Positions 1 to 9,358 are shown, counted from the first letter of the stretch. The stretch is DNA of 64,000 nt from Thalassorhabdomicrobium marinisediminis (GCF_003072065.1 NZ_QCYG01000001.1:310001-374000); one strand, 5' to 3'. Notes: generated from the letters alone by a model not told the origin. A program made the numbers and translations.

Positions 1-117
1 TTTTGTGGTGGGAGCGCGGCGTTCGAGTTTATTTGGTCAGATGAAGGGGTCGTCGGGCGCCCTTGGCCTCTGCGGGCGGCGCCCTAGCTTGCAGGTGATC
101 GAAAAGGGGGGCGCTTC

Positions 118-1527
118 ATGGCACCAGTGATCTATTGGGTTCGGCGCGATCTGCGGCTTGCCGACAATGCGGCCTTGCTGGATGCGGTGGGGCGTGGCGT
201 GCCGGTCATACCAGTCTTTATTCTTGATGAGGTGGTCGAAGGGCAGGGTGCCGCGCCCGTGTTCCGGTTGGGTCGGGGCGTCGCGGCCTTCGCCGAAACT
301 CTGAAAGGTCTCGGGTCGCGGTTGATCCTGCGGCGGGGGCGCGCGTTGGAGGTGCTGCGCGCCCTGGTGGCCGAGACGGGTGCGGGCGCTGTCGTCTGGA
401 ACCGGCTTTACGATCCGGCGTCGAAGGCCCGGGACAGCGCGGTGAAAGCGGCGCTGAGCGACGACGGCATCGCGGTGCAGTCTTTTGCGGGACATTTGAT
501 GTTCGAGCCTTGGACGGTGGAGACAAAAACCGGCGGGTATTACAAGGTCTTCACCCCGTTCTGGAAAACCGTGCGCGGCCGGGATGTGGCGCTGCCGCTG
601 GCCGCGCCCTCCGCATTGCCCGCGCCGCAGGATTGGCCGGAGTCGGACCGTCTGGCCGATTGGGCGCTGGATGCGCCGATGCGGCGGGGGGCCGAGGTGG
701 TGGCGCGGCACATGGTCGTGGGCGAGGCCGCGGCGCAGGACCGGCTGGCGGAGTTCATCGAGACCCGGGTGGACGATTATGACAGCGCGCGCGACCGGCC
801 GGGGGTTGAGGGCACTTCGGGGCTGTCGGAAAACCTCACCTACGGAGAGATCAGCCCCGCCGTCTGCTGGCATGCGGGTCAGCGGGCCATGGCGCAGGGG
901 CGCAAGGGGGCCGAGACCTTCTGCAAGGAACTGGCCTGGCGCGAGTTTGCCTATCATCTGACGCATCACACGCCGCGCATCGTGGACCGGAACTGGAAAG
1001 AGGCCTGGGACGCTTTCCCGTGGCGCACGGAAGAGACCGACGCCGTGCGTCGTTGGAAACAGGGCCGCACCGGAGAGCCTTTCGTCGATGCCGCCATGCG
1101 CGAGATGTATGTGACCGGCACGATGCACAACCGCGGCCGGATGATCGTTGCGTCCTACCTGACCAAACACCTTATGACCCATTGGCGGATCGGGCAGGCC
1201 TGGTTCGAGGCCTGTCTGATCGACTGGGACCCGGCGAACAACGCCATGGGCTGGCAATGGGCGGCGGGGTCGGGGCCTGATGCCTCGCCTTTCTTCCGCA
1301 TTTTCAATCCCGAAACCCAGCTGGCGAAATTCGACCCCAAGGGGCGGTATCGCAGGATGTGGATCGCCGAAGGACAGGACGACCCGCCGAAGACGGCCCT
1401 GAGCTACTTCGACGCGATCCCGGAGCATTGGGCCCTGTCGCCTGCGGACAGCTATCCCGATCGGATCGTGGATCTGGCCGAAGGGCGGCAGCGCGCGCTG
1501 GCGGCCTACAAGAACCGCGATTTCTAA
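118..1527 (+). CDS. phrB: Deoxyribodipyrimidine photo-lyase (cryptochrome/photolyase family)
   Basis: Flavoprotein of 469 residues that repairs UV-induced pyrimidine dimers in DNA with light. The N-terminal antenna (Rossmann) domain begins with IYWVRRDLRLADNAAL. The C-terminal FAD-binding helical domain carries GRTGEPFVDAAMREM near residue 316 and the MGWQWAAGSGPDASPFF signature near residue 377. The length matches E. coli PhrB (about 472). The ATG follows a GGGGGG-rich ribosome site. It is followed by a Cfa-like gene; in Rhodobacter sphaeroides, phrA and cfaA are both members of the singlet-oxygen RpoE-ChrR regulon, so the pairing suggests a photo-oxidative stress locus. I did not find a convincing RpoE promoter in the 117 bases available upstream. 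The class-I CPD photolyase call is firm by motif; a (6-4) activity is not excluded. Confidence 0.96.
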   Translation: MAPVIYWVRRDLRLADNAALLDAVGRGVPVIPVFILDEVVEGQGAAPVFRLGRGVAAFAETLKGLGSRLILRRGRALEVLRALVAETGAGAVVWNRLYDPASKARDSAVKAALSDDGIAVQSFAGHLMFEPWTVETKTGGYYKVFTPFWKTVRGRDVALPLAAPSALPAPQDWPESDRLADWALDAPMRRGAEVVARHMVVGEAAAQDRLAEFIETRVDDYDSARDRPGVEGTSGLSENLTYGEISPAVCWHAGQRAMAQGRKGAETFCKELAWREFAYHLTHHTPRIVDRNWKEAWDAFPWRTEETDAVRRWKQGRTGEPFVDAAMREMYVTGTMHNRGRMIVASYLTKHLMTHWRIGQAWFEACLIDWDPANNAMGWQWAAGSGPDASPFFRIFNPETQLAKFDPKGRYRRMWIAEGQDDPPKTALSYFDAIPEHWALSPADSYPDRIVDLAEGRQRALAAYKNRDF

Positions 1528-1644
1528 CGCCCTCAGACCTTTCGGCATTTTGCGATTTTCCGGTTTGGTGTCATAGTATTCTTCGTGAAACCAAATCGCC
1601 GGGCCGCTCGTATCAACTGCAGACAGGACCAACTGGGAAGACCG

Positions 1645-2853
1645 ATGATTTTGACCTCGACCGACGGGCAAGACAACCTGCCCCGCTATTTTGCCACCGT
1701 GTTCGACATGATGGCGCATCTGCCGCGCGGGCGGGTGGACTTTGTCTTGCCGGACGGGCGGCGGTTCAGGGCGGAGGCGGAGGCGCCGGGGCATGTGGCG
1801 GAAATCGTCATTCACGACAGCGACCTTTTCGCGCGGCTGATCCGTGAGGGGGATCTGGGCTTTTCCGAGGCCTACATGGATGGCTGGTGGGCGACGCCGG
1901 ATCTGATGGCCTTCATGGATCTGGTCAGCGACGACGCCGAGGCGATCTATGACGGCTTTCCCGGCCAAGGGCTGTTGCGCGCTTATGAAAAGCTGCGCTT
2001 CTGGTGGCAGAGCAATTCCAAACGTCAGGCGAAGAAGAACATCAGCTATCACTATGATTTGGGGAACGATTTCTACGGGCTTTGGCTGGATGAGACGATG
2101 ACCTATTCCAGCGCCAAGTTCGAAACCGGCCAGGAGAGTCTGGAGACGGCGCAGCGGCAGAAATATGCGAGCATGGTCGATCAGATGGGCGTGACGGCGG
2201 GGGATCACGTGCTCGAGATCGGCTGCGGTTGGGGCGGGTTTGCCGAATATGCCGCGAAAGAGCGGGGGCTGCATGTGACCGGGCTGACGATCAGTCAAGA
2301 GCAGTTCAACTTCGCGCAGCAGCGCATTGAAAAGGCAGGGCTTTCCGACAAGGTCACCTTGAAGTTGCAGGACTACCGGGATGAGGCGGGCACCTATGAC
2401 GGGATCGCCAGCATCGAGATGTTCGAGGCCGTGGGCGAGAAATACTGGCCGACCTATTTCAACACCCTGCATCGCTGCCTCAAGCCTGGCGCCAGTGGCA
2501 CGTTGCAGATCATCATGGTGCAGGATGACCGTTGGGAGCAATATCGCAGCGGTGTGGATTTCATCCAGAAATACATCTTTCCCGGTGGCATGTTGCCCGC
2601 GCCCACGGTGCTGCGCGACCAGATTACGCGCGCTGGCCTCGACGTGGCCCATGCCATCTCGTTCGGGCAAAGCTACAGCGATACCCTGCGGCGTTGGCAT
2701 GAAACCTTCAACGAAAAGTGGGACGAGGTCGCGGCGCTTGGCTTTGACGCGCGGTTCCGGCGGATGTGGAACTTCTACCTCGCCTCTTGCGCGGGGGCGT
2801 TCCGCGGGGGTATTTGCGATGTAACGCAAATTACGGTGACCCGGCCAGCCTGA
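1645..2853 (+). CDS. cfa: Cyclopropane-fatty-acyl-phospholipid synthase family SAM methyltransferase
   Basis: SAM-dependent enzyme of 402 residues, expected to methylenate or methylate unsaturated acyl chains of membrane phospholipids. The SAM-binding motif VLEIGCGWGG lies at residues 189-198, preceded by the family's NISYHYDLGNDFYGLWLD segment, and the C-terminal half has FIQKYIFPGGMLP. The ATG at 1645 is chosen because GGGAAG lies 5-10 bases upstream; an in-frame GTG at 1585 has no ribosome site. The 117-base gap after the photolyase gene contains TTTGGT and ACCAAA half sites that could form a hairpin or operator. By context (photolyase before, tellurite genes after) it belongs to a membrane/oxidative-stress cluster, as cfaA does in R. 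sphaeroides. Whether the product is a true cyclopropane synthase or a related lipid methyltransferase cannot be told from sequence. Confidence 0.92.
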   Translation: MILTSTDGQDNLPRYFATVFDMMAHLPRGRVDFVLPDGRRFRAEAEAPGHVAEIVIHDSDLFARLIREGDLGFSEAYMDGWWATPDLMAFMDLVSDDAEAIYDGFPGQGLLRAYEKLRFWWQSNSKRQAKKNISYHYDLGNDFYGLWLDETMTYSSAKFETGQESLETAQRQKYASMVDQMGVTAGDHVLEIGCGWGGFAEYAAKERGLHVTGLTISQEQFNFAQQRIEKAGLSDKVTLKLQDYRDEAGTYDGIASIEMFEAVGEKYWPTYFNTLHRCLKPGASGTLQIIMVQDDRWEQYRSGVDFIQKYIFPGGMLPAPTVLRDQITRAGLDVAHAISFGQSYSDTLRRWHETFNEKWDEVAALGFDARFRRMWNFYLASCAGAFRGGICDVTQITVTRPA

Positions 2854-2892
2854 CGAAGCCGGGCAACGAACAGACTTTCAGGGAGCAGTGCG

Positions 2893-3333
2893 ATGCCGAC
2901 AACGGGACGTTTTGTGGGGGCTGTGCTGTTCGGCGCGCTGGCTTGGTATACCAGCCTGCTGATCATCCCTTTGTTTCCCGAAGGCACCAATCTGGGCTGG
3001 TTTCAGGAGGTGAATACCCTGTTCGGGCTGATCGCGGGCTGGTCCGTGGCCGGATCGCGCGCCGGCACCGGATATGTGTCGGCGTTCAGCTACGGGCTGA
3101 CCGCGATGGTCGCGATGGTGGTCATGGCGCTGTTCTTCAATTCCACGGTGGTGATGATTGAGCAAAGCCTGCGGCGGCGCTATGGCGGCCCCGGTAAAGC
3201 TGTGACCGCGGTCTTCGAGCTGTTCATGGAGTACGGCAGCATGATGCTGACCCCCGCCATCGTCGGCACGCTGGTCTTCGGCGGCATCGGCGCGGGCCTT
3301 GTGGTGGAATTCTTCGCCAAACGGTATCCGTGA
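2893..3333 (+). CDS. trgA: TrgA family membrane protein (tellurite resistance locus)
   Basis: Small inner-membrane protein of 146 residues with about four hydrophobic segments, running from an N-terminal FVGAVLFGALAWYTSLLIIP segment to GTLVFGGIGAGLVVEFF at the C-terminus. It matches the TrgA family, defined at the R. sphaeroides trgAB-cysK locus that gives high-level tellurite resistance. A good ribosome site (GGGAGCAG) precedes the ATG. The stop codon overlaps the ATG of the next gene by one base, so it is translationally coupled to trgB. The biochemical function of TrgA is not established; the call rests on family likeness and on the exact trgA-trgB-cysK order. Confidence 0.88.
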   Translation: MPTTGRFVGAVLFGALAWYTSLLIIPLFPEGTNLGWFQEVNTLFGLIAGWSVAGSRAGTGYVSAFSYGLTAMVAMVVMALFFNSTVVMIEQSLRRRYGGPGKAVTAVFELFMEYGSMMLTPAIVGTLVFGGIGAGLVVEFFAKRYP

Positions 3334-4451
3334 TGGAGCTGTTTTTGTTCGGCACCTTGCTGCACATGCCGCTTCTGGAAGCGGTGAGCGGCGACGCAGA
3401 CGTCGCGGGCAAGGTCTCATGGGCCAAGCGGGAGGACTACAGCGTGCGTCGGGTTGCGGGGCAGGTGTTCCCGATGATGTATCCCGACGCAGGCGCGGTG
3501 GCCGAAGGGATCATCGTCGCAGGATTGGACGATACAGCGCTTGCCCGGCTCGATTATTATGAAAAGGCCTTCGGCTATAATCGTGAGCATTTCACCGTGA
3601 TCGACGCAGACGGGCAGCCGCGCGAGGTGACCGCATATCTCCCCGAGCCGGACCGCTGGCAACCGGCCGAGCCTTGGGACCGCGAGGGGTGGATCGCCAC
3701 CATGGGCGAGGTCACGGTGATGACCGCACATGAGGCAATGTCGGTGATGGCCACTATGACCGCGCCCGAGATGGGGCAGACCTATCCGCAGATGATGGCG
3801 CGGGCGGCCTCGAAACAACGGGCGCGCAGCAGCGGGCAGGGGGCGGGATACAACAGCTCTGACGTGGATCTCATCGTCGCGCGGCAGCAGCATGTGGGGT
3901 TTTACAACGTTGAGGAGGTCGATCTGGCGTTCCGGCGCTTCGATGGCACCATGTCCGAGCCTGTCAATCGCACGGTCTTCATCGGCGTCGATTGCGCCAT
4001 GGTGCTGCCCTATGATCCGGTGCGCGACCGGGTGCTTGTGGTGGAGCAATTCCGCACCGGCGCCTATCTGCGCGGCGATCCGAACCCCTGGACGATTGAA
4101 CCCATCGCCGGACGCATCGACCCCGGCGAAGGCCCGGAAGAGGCCGCGCGGCGCGAGGCGCTGGAAGAGGCCGGGATCGAGATCGGCGCGCTCAAATGCG
4201 TCTCGGCCGCCTATCCCAGCCCCGGCACCACGACCGAACATTTCTTCGTTTATATTGGCCTGTGCGATCTGCCGGACGGGACCGCGGGCGTCGGCGGTGC
4301 CCCGCAAGAGGATGAGGATATCCGCTCTTACGTTATGGATTGGGCCGCTTTCGACACGGCGCTCAACGCCGGTGAATTCCGCCTTTTGCCGCTGCTGGTG
4401 GCCGGTCACTGGCTGGCCCGCAACCGCGACACCTTGCGTGCTTCGGCTTGA
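3333..4451 (+). CDS. trgB: TrgB-like two-domain protein: GGCT/AIG2-like + NUDIX hydrolase
   Basis: Protein of 372 residues joining two enzyme-like modules. The N-terminal about 150 residues (MELFLFGTLLHMPLL onward) look like a gamma-glutamylcyclotransferase/AIG2 fold. The C-terminal half is an ADP-ribose-pyrophosphatase-type NUDIX domain with a perfect NUDIX box (GX5EX7REUXEEXGU) at about residues 259-281. NUDIX enzymes of this type hydrolyse nucleoside-diphosphate-sugars such as ADP-ribose; the true substrate here is unknown. The ATG overlaps the trgA stop by one base, and cysK follows 60 bases later. The domain layout and neighbours match TrgB from the tellurite resistance locus of R. sphaeroides. 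An upstream in-frame GTG at 3330 is less likely as the start. Confidence 0.9.
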   Translation: MELFLFGTLLHMPLLEAVSGDADVAGKVSWAKREDYSVRRVAGQVFPMMYPDAGAVAEGIIVAGLDDTALARLDYYEKAFGYNREHFTVIDADGQPREVTAYLPEPDRWQPAEPWDREGWIATMGEVTVMTAHEAMSVMATMTAPEMGQTYPQMMARAASKQRARSSGQGAGYNSSDVDLIVARQQHVGFYNVEEVDLAFRRFDGTMSEPVNRTVFIGVDCAMVLPYDPVRDRVLVVEQFRTGAYLRGDPNPWTIEPIAGRIDPGEGPEEAARREALEEAGIEIGALKCVSAAYPSPGTTTEHFFVYIGLCDLPDGTAGVGGAPQEDEDIRSYVMDWAAFDTALNAGEFRLLPLLVAGHWLARNRDTLRASA

Positions 4452-4511
4452 AGGCGCTGGGGCACTCCCCTACACCCAAGGCAACCAAGCCCTGACGCGA
4501 AAGGCCACGAC

Positions 4512-5540
4512 ATGACGATCCGCACCGATCTTGCCGATGCTGTCGGCAACACGCCCCTTATCCGACTGACCGCCGCTTCCGAAGCCACGGGCTGCGACAT
4601 CTACGGCAAGGCCGAATTCATGAACCCCGGCCAATCAGTCAAGGACCGCGCGGCGCTGTTTATCATCCGTGACGCGATCGCCCGCGGCGCGCTGCGGCCC
4701 GGCGGCACGATCGTTGAGGGCACGGCGGGCAACACCGGCATTGGTCTGGCACTGGTGGGGGCCTCGATGGGGTTCAAGACGGTGATCGTCATCCCCGAGA
4801 CGCAGGCCCAGGAAAAGAAGGACATGATCCGGCTTGCGGGCGCGGAATTGGTCGAAGTGCCAGCGGTGCCCTATAAGAATCCCAACAACTACGTGAAATA
4901 TTCCGGGCGTCTGGCCGAGCGGCTTGCGCAGTCCGAGCCGGGCGGCGCGATCTGGGCCAACCAGTTCGACAACACCGCCAACCGGCAGGCGCACATTGAG
5001 ACGACCGGCCCGGAAATCTGGGAGCAGACCGGCGGCAAGATCGACGGGTTCACCTGCGCCGTGGGCTCGGGCGGCACGCTCGCCGGAGTTGCTGCGGTGC
5101 TGCAGCCCAAGGGTGTCAAGGTCGCGCTGTCGGACCCGGAAGGGGCGGGCATGTACAAGATCTACACCGGAGAAGAGAACCCCGGAAACTCGATCACCGA
5201 AGGCATCGGGCAGGGGCGGATCACCGCGAACCTCGAAGGGTTCACCCCTGATTTCGCCTATCGCATCCCCGACGCGGAAGCCGTGCAGGTCGTCTTCGAT
5301 CTGTTGCAGGACGAAGGGCTTTGCATGGGCGGCTCGACCGGCGTGAACATCGCGGGGGCCATGAAGCTTGCGCGTGAGCTGGGGCCGGGCAAGACCATCG
5401 TGACGATGCTGTGCGACTATGGCACACGCTACCAGTCGAAGCTCTACAACCCCGCCTTCCTGCGCGAAAAGAACCTGCCCGTGCCCCATTGGCTCGCCGC
5501 GGAACCGCGTGACCTGCCCACTGTATTCGAAGACGCCTGA
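4512..5540 (+). CDS. cysK: Cysteine synthase A (O-acetylserine sulfhydrylase)
   Basis: PLP enzyme of 342 residues that makes L-cysteine from O-acetylserine and sulfide in the cytoplasm. The PLP lysine is K44 in NPGQSVKDRAA. The phosphate-binding loop EGTAGNTGIGLA follows at about residue 72, and a second glycine-rich segment (AVGSGGTLAG) at about residue 185. Slightly longer than the usual 310-325 residues. It follows trgAB, the arrangement known from R. sphaeroides, where cysK contributes to tellurite resistance, probably through thiol supply. The stop overlaps the start of the downstream channel gene by one base, so the operon continues. Confidence 0.96.
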   Translation: MTIRTDLADAVGNTPLIRLTAASEATGCDIYGKAEFMNPGQSVKDRAALFIIRDAIARGALRPGGTIVEGTAGNTGIGLALVGASMGFKTVIVIPETQAQEKKDMIRLAGAELVEVPAVPYKNPNNYVKYSGRLAERLAQSEPGGAIWANQFDNTANRQAHIETTGPEIWEQTGGKIDGFTCAVGSGGTLAGVAAVLQPKGVKVALSDPEGAGMYKIYTGEENPGNSITEGIGQGRITANLEGFTPDFAYRIPDAEAVQVVFDLLQDEGLCMGGSTGVNIAGAMKLARELGPGKTIVTMLCDYGTRYQSKLYNPAFLREKNLPVPHWLAAEPRDLPTVFEDA

Positions 5541-8113
5541 TGAAACATTTTCTTTGCATGATTGCCCTGCTCGCCTCGGTCGCGGGCGGGCCCGCTTTTG
5601 CCCAATCCACGGGCATCCTCTCTGACGTGACCGGAGGAGAGGCCCCGGCCGAGGCAGAAAGCGCCCCGGCGGACACCGGTGCGCTGGCCCTGTCCGAGGA
5701 AGAGGAGGCCGCCGCCGAGGCGTTGCCCAAGGTCTTTGAGGATCAGGACGAGTGGCGCACTCTGGCCGACCGGGTGGGCGTCGCAGTCGAAGAGGCGCGG
5801 GCCTCAACCGCCGTGCTGGGGGACCTGCGCAGCCAGCTTGCAGCCTGGCGCGATACGTTCCTTGAACGGCAGTCCATCAACAGCGCGCGCATCGAAACGA
5901 TCCGCGCCCAGATCAACGCGTTGGGGGAGCCCCCTGCGGAAGGGGTCGAGGACCCCCGCATCACCGAACGCCGGGTGGAGCTGTCGCAAAAGCTGCAATT
6001 GCTGGAAGCGCCGGCGGTTCTGGCCACCGAAGCCTACACCCAGGCCAACGGGCTGATCGGTGAGGTGGACGACCTTATCAGCTCGCGGGAATCGGACCGG
6101 CTGTCCGAGCGGGTGCAAACGCCGCTCAACCCCGAAAGCTGGCCGCGTGCCGGGGCCGCGGCGGTGGCCGCCACCCGCGCCATGACGTCCGAAGTGCGCG
6201 CCAATCTGGCGAACCCCAGTAAGTTGAACAGCTTTTATTCTGTTCTGCCCGCGATTCTGGTCCTCGCCACCATCGGTCTGATCCTGCTGTTCCGGGGGCG
6301 GGGCTGGTATAATCGGGCGACCCGGGCGCTGGTGGACCGCAGCAAGCGCAGCCGCGACGTGCTGCGTTTCGTCCTGTCCCTTGGCCAGATCCTGATCCCC
6401 TTCATCGGCGTGCTGGCACTGGCCGAGGCGCTGACCCTGTCGGGCTTTCTGGGCCGCAGACTCTTTCAGGTGGTCGAAGCGTTGCCCATTCTGGCGCTGT
6501 TTCCCATCGTCGCCCACTGGATCGCCGGTCATCTGACACCCCTGGGCCTTGACCAGGACCGGCACCCGCTGCTGATGACGCCCGAGGTTTCGACCCAGGC
6601 GCACCGCCAGTTCATCTTTCTGGGCTACATGTTGATGATCTTCGGGGTGATGGAACGGCTGATCGCGGTCAACGGGATCGATCCTGTCCCCGCAGCGGTG
6701 CTGACCTTCCCCTTCGGTCTGGTGATCGCATGGGCGCTCTACTGGTTTGCCGATGCGCTCAAGCCCGAGTTGGACGACGCGAGCGACGATGCCTCGCGGT
6801 CATTCCGGGTGACCCTGCGGACCTTGCTCAGTCGCGGCCTCAAGATCGTCGCCGTGGTGGGCGTCGTGGCCGGGGCCGTGGGCTACATCAACGCCTTCGA
6901 AGCGGTCACCGCGCCTGCGGCCCTCACGGTCTATGTGGTGGCGGTGATGTTGTTGCTGCAACGGCTGTCAGTGGACTTCTACGCGATGGTCTCCAAGTCC
7001 GAGAACGGCGCGCAGGACGCGTTGATCCCGGTGCTGATCGGGTTCCTGCTGATCCTTATCTCGCTGCCGATTCTGGCGCTGATCTGGGGCGCACAATGGA
7101 CCGACCTGACCGAGCTTTGGGCGCGGTTCCGCGAAGGCTTCTCCATCGGAGAGACCAAGATCTCGCCCAGCAGCTTCCTGCTCTTCGCGCTGGTCTTCGT
7201 TGTCGGCTACACGGTCACCCGCCTGACCCAGGCCGCCCTGCGCACCACGGTGCTGCCGCGCACCAAGCTGGACGTGGGCGGGCAGGACGCGCTGGTGTCC
7301 GGGCTGGGCTACGTGGGAATATTCCTTGCCGCCGTGATCGCGATCACCACGGCTGGGATCGATCTGAGCGGCCTTGCCATTGTCGCCGGGGCGCTCTCGG
7401 TCGGGATCGGTTTCGGCCTGCAGAACATCGTCAGCAACTTCGTCTCGGGCATCATCCTTCTCATCGAACGTCCGATCAGCCAGGGCGACTGGATCGAGGT
7501 GGGCGACCAGATGGGCTATGTGCGCGACATCTCGGTCCGCTCTACCCGGATTGAGACGTTTGACCGCACGGATGTGATCGTGCCCAACGGTGATCTGGTC
7601 AGCAATCAGGTGATCAACTGGACCCGGGGCAACAACGTGGGCCGGGTGATCGTGCCCGTGGGCGTCGCCTATGGCACCGACACCGAATGGGTCGCCGGCA
7701 TCCTGAAAGAGATCGCCGAAGCGCACCCGATGGTCCTGATGAACCCCGCGCCGTCGGTCGTGTTCCAGGGCTTCGGGGCCGACAGCCTCGATTTCGAGAT
7801 CCGCGCCATCCTGCGGGATGTGAACTATGTGCTCAGCGTGAAGTCCGAAATGAACCACGAAATCGCCAAGCGGTTCGCACAGGAAGAGATCGAGATCCCG
7901 TTCAGCCAGCGCGACATCTGGCTGCGCAATCCCGAAGTGCTCGACTTCGGCAAAGAGGGGGACGCGGACGAGACGGATAACGACGCCGGCAAGGGGGCCT
8001 CGGCTACACACGCGGAGGACCATCCTAAGCAAGAGCGTTTCCGCGAGATCGAGGACACCGCCGAGGCCGCCGAAGAGGCGCAGGACGGGGATGGTGACGG
8101 AGACGGCCGATGA
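5540..8113 (+). CDS. DUF3772 / MscS-family mechanosensitive ion channel
   Basis: Large channel protein of 857 residues. A signal peptide (MKHFLCMIALLASVAGGPAFAQ region, residues 1-22) leads to a periplasmic coiled-coil-rich DUF3772-type region (about 60-220). About ten membrane helices follow, then the MscS core. The pore-lining glycine/alanine-rich helix (ALSVGIGFGLQNIVSNFVSG) lies near residue 617, followed by the beta domain (GDWIEVGDQMGYVRDISVRS) and cytoplasmic cage. The C-terminal tail from about residue 790 is very acidic and low-complexity. It should act as an osmotic safety valve in the inner membrane, of the large KefA/MscM-like type. It overlaps cysK by 1 base and the next gene by 4 bases. 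Confidence 0.93.
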   Translation: MKHFLCMIALLASVAGGPAFAQSTGILSDVTGGEAPAEAESAPADTGALALSEEEEAAAEALPKVFEDQDEWRTLADRVGVAVEEARASTAVLGDLRSQLAAWRDTFLERQSINSARIETIRAQINALGEPPAEGVEDPRITERRVELSQKLQLLEAPAVLATEAYTQANGLIGEVDDLISSRESDRLSERVQTPLNPESWPRAGAAAVAATRAMTSEVRANLANPSKLNSFYSVLPAILVLATIGLILLFRGRGWYNRATRALVDRSKRSRDVLRFVLSLGQILIPFIGVLALAEALTLSGFLGRRLFQVVEALPILALFPIVAHWIAGHLTPLGLDQDRHPLLMTPEVSTQAHRQFIFLGYMLMIFGVMERLIAVNGIDPVPAAVLTFPFGLVIAWALYWFADALKPELDDASDDASRSFRVTLRTLLSRGLKIVAVVGVVAGAVGYINAFEAVTAPAALTVYVVAVMLLLQRLSVDFYAMVSKSENGAQDALIPVLIGFLLILISLPILALIWGAQWTDLTELWARFREGFSIGETKISPSSFLLFALVFVVGYTVTRLTQAALRTTVLPRTKLDVGGQDALVSGLGYVGIFLAAVIAITTAGIDLSGLAIVAGALSVGIGFGLQNIVSNFVSGIILLIERPISQGDWIEVGDQMGYVRDISVRSTRIETFDRTDVIVPNGDLVSNQVINWTRGNNVGRVIVPVGVAYGTDTEWVAGILKEIAEAHPMVLMNPAPSVVFQGFGADSLDFEIRAILRDVNYVLSVKSEMNHEIAKRFAQEEIEIPFSQRDIWLRNPEVLDFGKEGDADETDNDAGKGASATHAEDHPKQERFREIEDTAEAAEEAQDGDGDGDGR

Positions 8114-8829
8114 CCAAGCCGCTGTTTCTTGATGACGCCTATCTGCGCGATGCCCGGGGCGAGGTGTTTGCTGTCACCGACGAAGGCGGCATCGTGCTCG
8201 ACCAGACGATCTTCTACCCCACCGGCGCCGGCCAGCCGGGCGATTCCGGCACCCTGTCCTGGCAAGGCGGCCAGATCGAAATCGCCACGACCGTGAAGGG
8301 CGATCGGGGCGCCATCGTTTTGGTCCCGGCCGAGCCGAACCCGCTGCCCCCCGTGGGCGCGCAGGTGACGCAGACGCTCGATTGGGAACGCCGCCACCGG
8401 CACATGCGCGTGCACACCGCGCTGCATCTGCTCTCGGTCGTGATCCCCCTGCCGGTCACCGGCGGCTCGATCGGCACCGAGAAGGGCCGGCTGGACTTCA
8501 ACATGCCCGAAGCCCCCGCCGACAAGGCCGCGCTAGAAGCGACGCTCAACCGCCTGATCGGCTGCGATTTTCCGGTGTCGATGGACTGGATCACCGACGA
8601 TGAGCTCGACGCCAATCCGGGTCTGGTGAAGACCATGTCCGTGCAACCGCCCAAAGGGGCAGGGCGCGTGCGACTGGTCCGCATCGGTGAGGGCGACGAC
8701 GTGGCTGACCTGCAGCCCTGCGGCGGCACCCACGTGCGCCGAACCTCGGAGATCGGTCGGGTGCGGCTCGGCAAGGTGGAGAAGAAGGGCAAGCAGAACC
8801 GCCGCGTCTACATGCATCTGGACGGGTGA
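8110..8829 (+). CDS. AlaX-type alanyl-tRNA editing protein
   Basis: Free-standing editing domain of 239 residues, related to the second additional domain of alanyl-tRNA synthetase. Such proteins hydrolyse mis-charged Ser-tRNA(Ala) or Gly-tRNA(Ala). All four zinc ligands of the family are visible: H102 and H106 in HTALH, and C204 and H208 in CGGTH. There is no synthetase or tRNA-binding domain, consistent with an AlaX of intermediate length. The start overlaps the channel gene's stop as ATGA. The bona fide alaS lies elsewhere in the window (51.3 kb). Confidence 0.92.
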   Translation: MTKPLFLDDAYLRDARGEVFAVTDEGGIVLDQTIFYPTGAGQPGDSGTLSWQGGQIEIATTVKGDRGAIVLVPAEPNPLPPVGAQVTQTLDWERRHRHMRVHTALHLLSVVIPLPVTGGSIGTEKGRLDFNMPEAPADKAALEATLNRLIGCDFPVSMDWITDDELDANPGLVKTMSVQPPKGAGRVRLVRIGEGDDVADLQPCGGTHVRRTSEIGRVRLGKVEKKGKQNRRVYMHLDG

Positions 8830-9206
8830 TGTATGCGGCGCTTTTCAGCCTGACAGGGGTGTTCCTGATCGCCGTGGGCGGGGTCCTCTTTGCCGCCCCC
8901 GAGGCTTATCTGTCGCTCTATGTCCCCTCGGACGTCGCCGAAGCCTCCTTCGCCGCCCGCAGGCTGGCCGCCCCGGTCTGCGGCTTGGGCGGCCTTTTGC
9001 TTCTGGCGCGCAACCTGCCAACAGGCGCGTTCGCGTCCCGCGTCGCGTGGCTCATATCCGCCGTGTGGCTGGGTGTAGCGGCGACCGGGATTTTCCATTT
9101 CTTAACCGGCGCGGCGACACGGGCCATCCTGATCGCGGCGGCCACCGAGGTGATCCTTGCCCTGCTGTTCGGCCTCGCCGCGCTTCAAAAACGCCCTCCA
9201 AGATAA
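8829..9206 (+). CDS. Small four-helix membrane protein, function unknown
   Basis: Protein of 125 residues made almost entirely of hydrophobic stretches: about four transmembrane segments (residues 2-22, 44-62, 70-92 and 95-118), then a short basic tail (ALQKRPPR). The ATG overlaps the stop of the AlaX-type gene by one base, so it is probably the last gene of the operon before tRNA-Ser. I do not recognise the family. Codon use and tight coupling argue that it is real. No catalytic motif is visible. Confidence 0.75.
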   Translation: MYAALFSLTGVFLIAVGGVLFAAPEAYLSLYVPSDVAEASFAARRLAAPVCGLGGLLLLARNLPTGAFASRVAWLISAVWLGVAATGIFHFLTGAATRAILIAAATEVILALLFGLAALQKRPPR

Positions 9207-9268
9207 TCCGGCGTTTTTGCACAAACACCTCTTGCATTCCCCCGCCGTTCGCAGGTAGACCCCGCCTC

Positions 9269-9358
9269 GGACAGGTGGCCGAGTGGTCGAAGGCGCGCGC
9301 CTGGAAAGTGCGTAGGCGGGAGACCGTCTCGAGGGTTCGAATCCCTTCCTGTCCGCCA
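9269..9358 (+). tRNA. tRNA-Ser (anticodon GGA)
   Basis: A 90-nt serine tRNA with a long variable arm. The acceptor stem GGACAGG (9269-9275) pairs with CCTGTCC (9348-9354), the discriminator is G at 9355, and CCA is encoded at 9356-9358. The anticodon GGA is at 9303-9305 in the loop CTGGAAA, with a five-pair stem around it. The T-arm has GGTTCGAATCC. The accessory island begins immediately downstream, so the 3' end of this gene is the likely integration target. Confidence 0.97.

Noticed and set aside
97-117. RpoE-type promoter (TGATC) before the photolyase gene
   Set aside because: The match is only about 15-20 bases before the ATG, too close for a -35 element, and no -10 partner follows.
37-2829. 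Open frame of 930 codons on the minus strand across the photolyase and Cfa-like genes
   Set aside because: It lies opposite two well-supported genes, has Arg/Pro/His-rich composition typical of antisense frames in G/C-rich DNA, and no recognisable domain.
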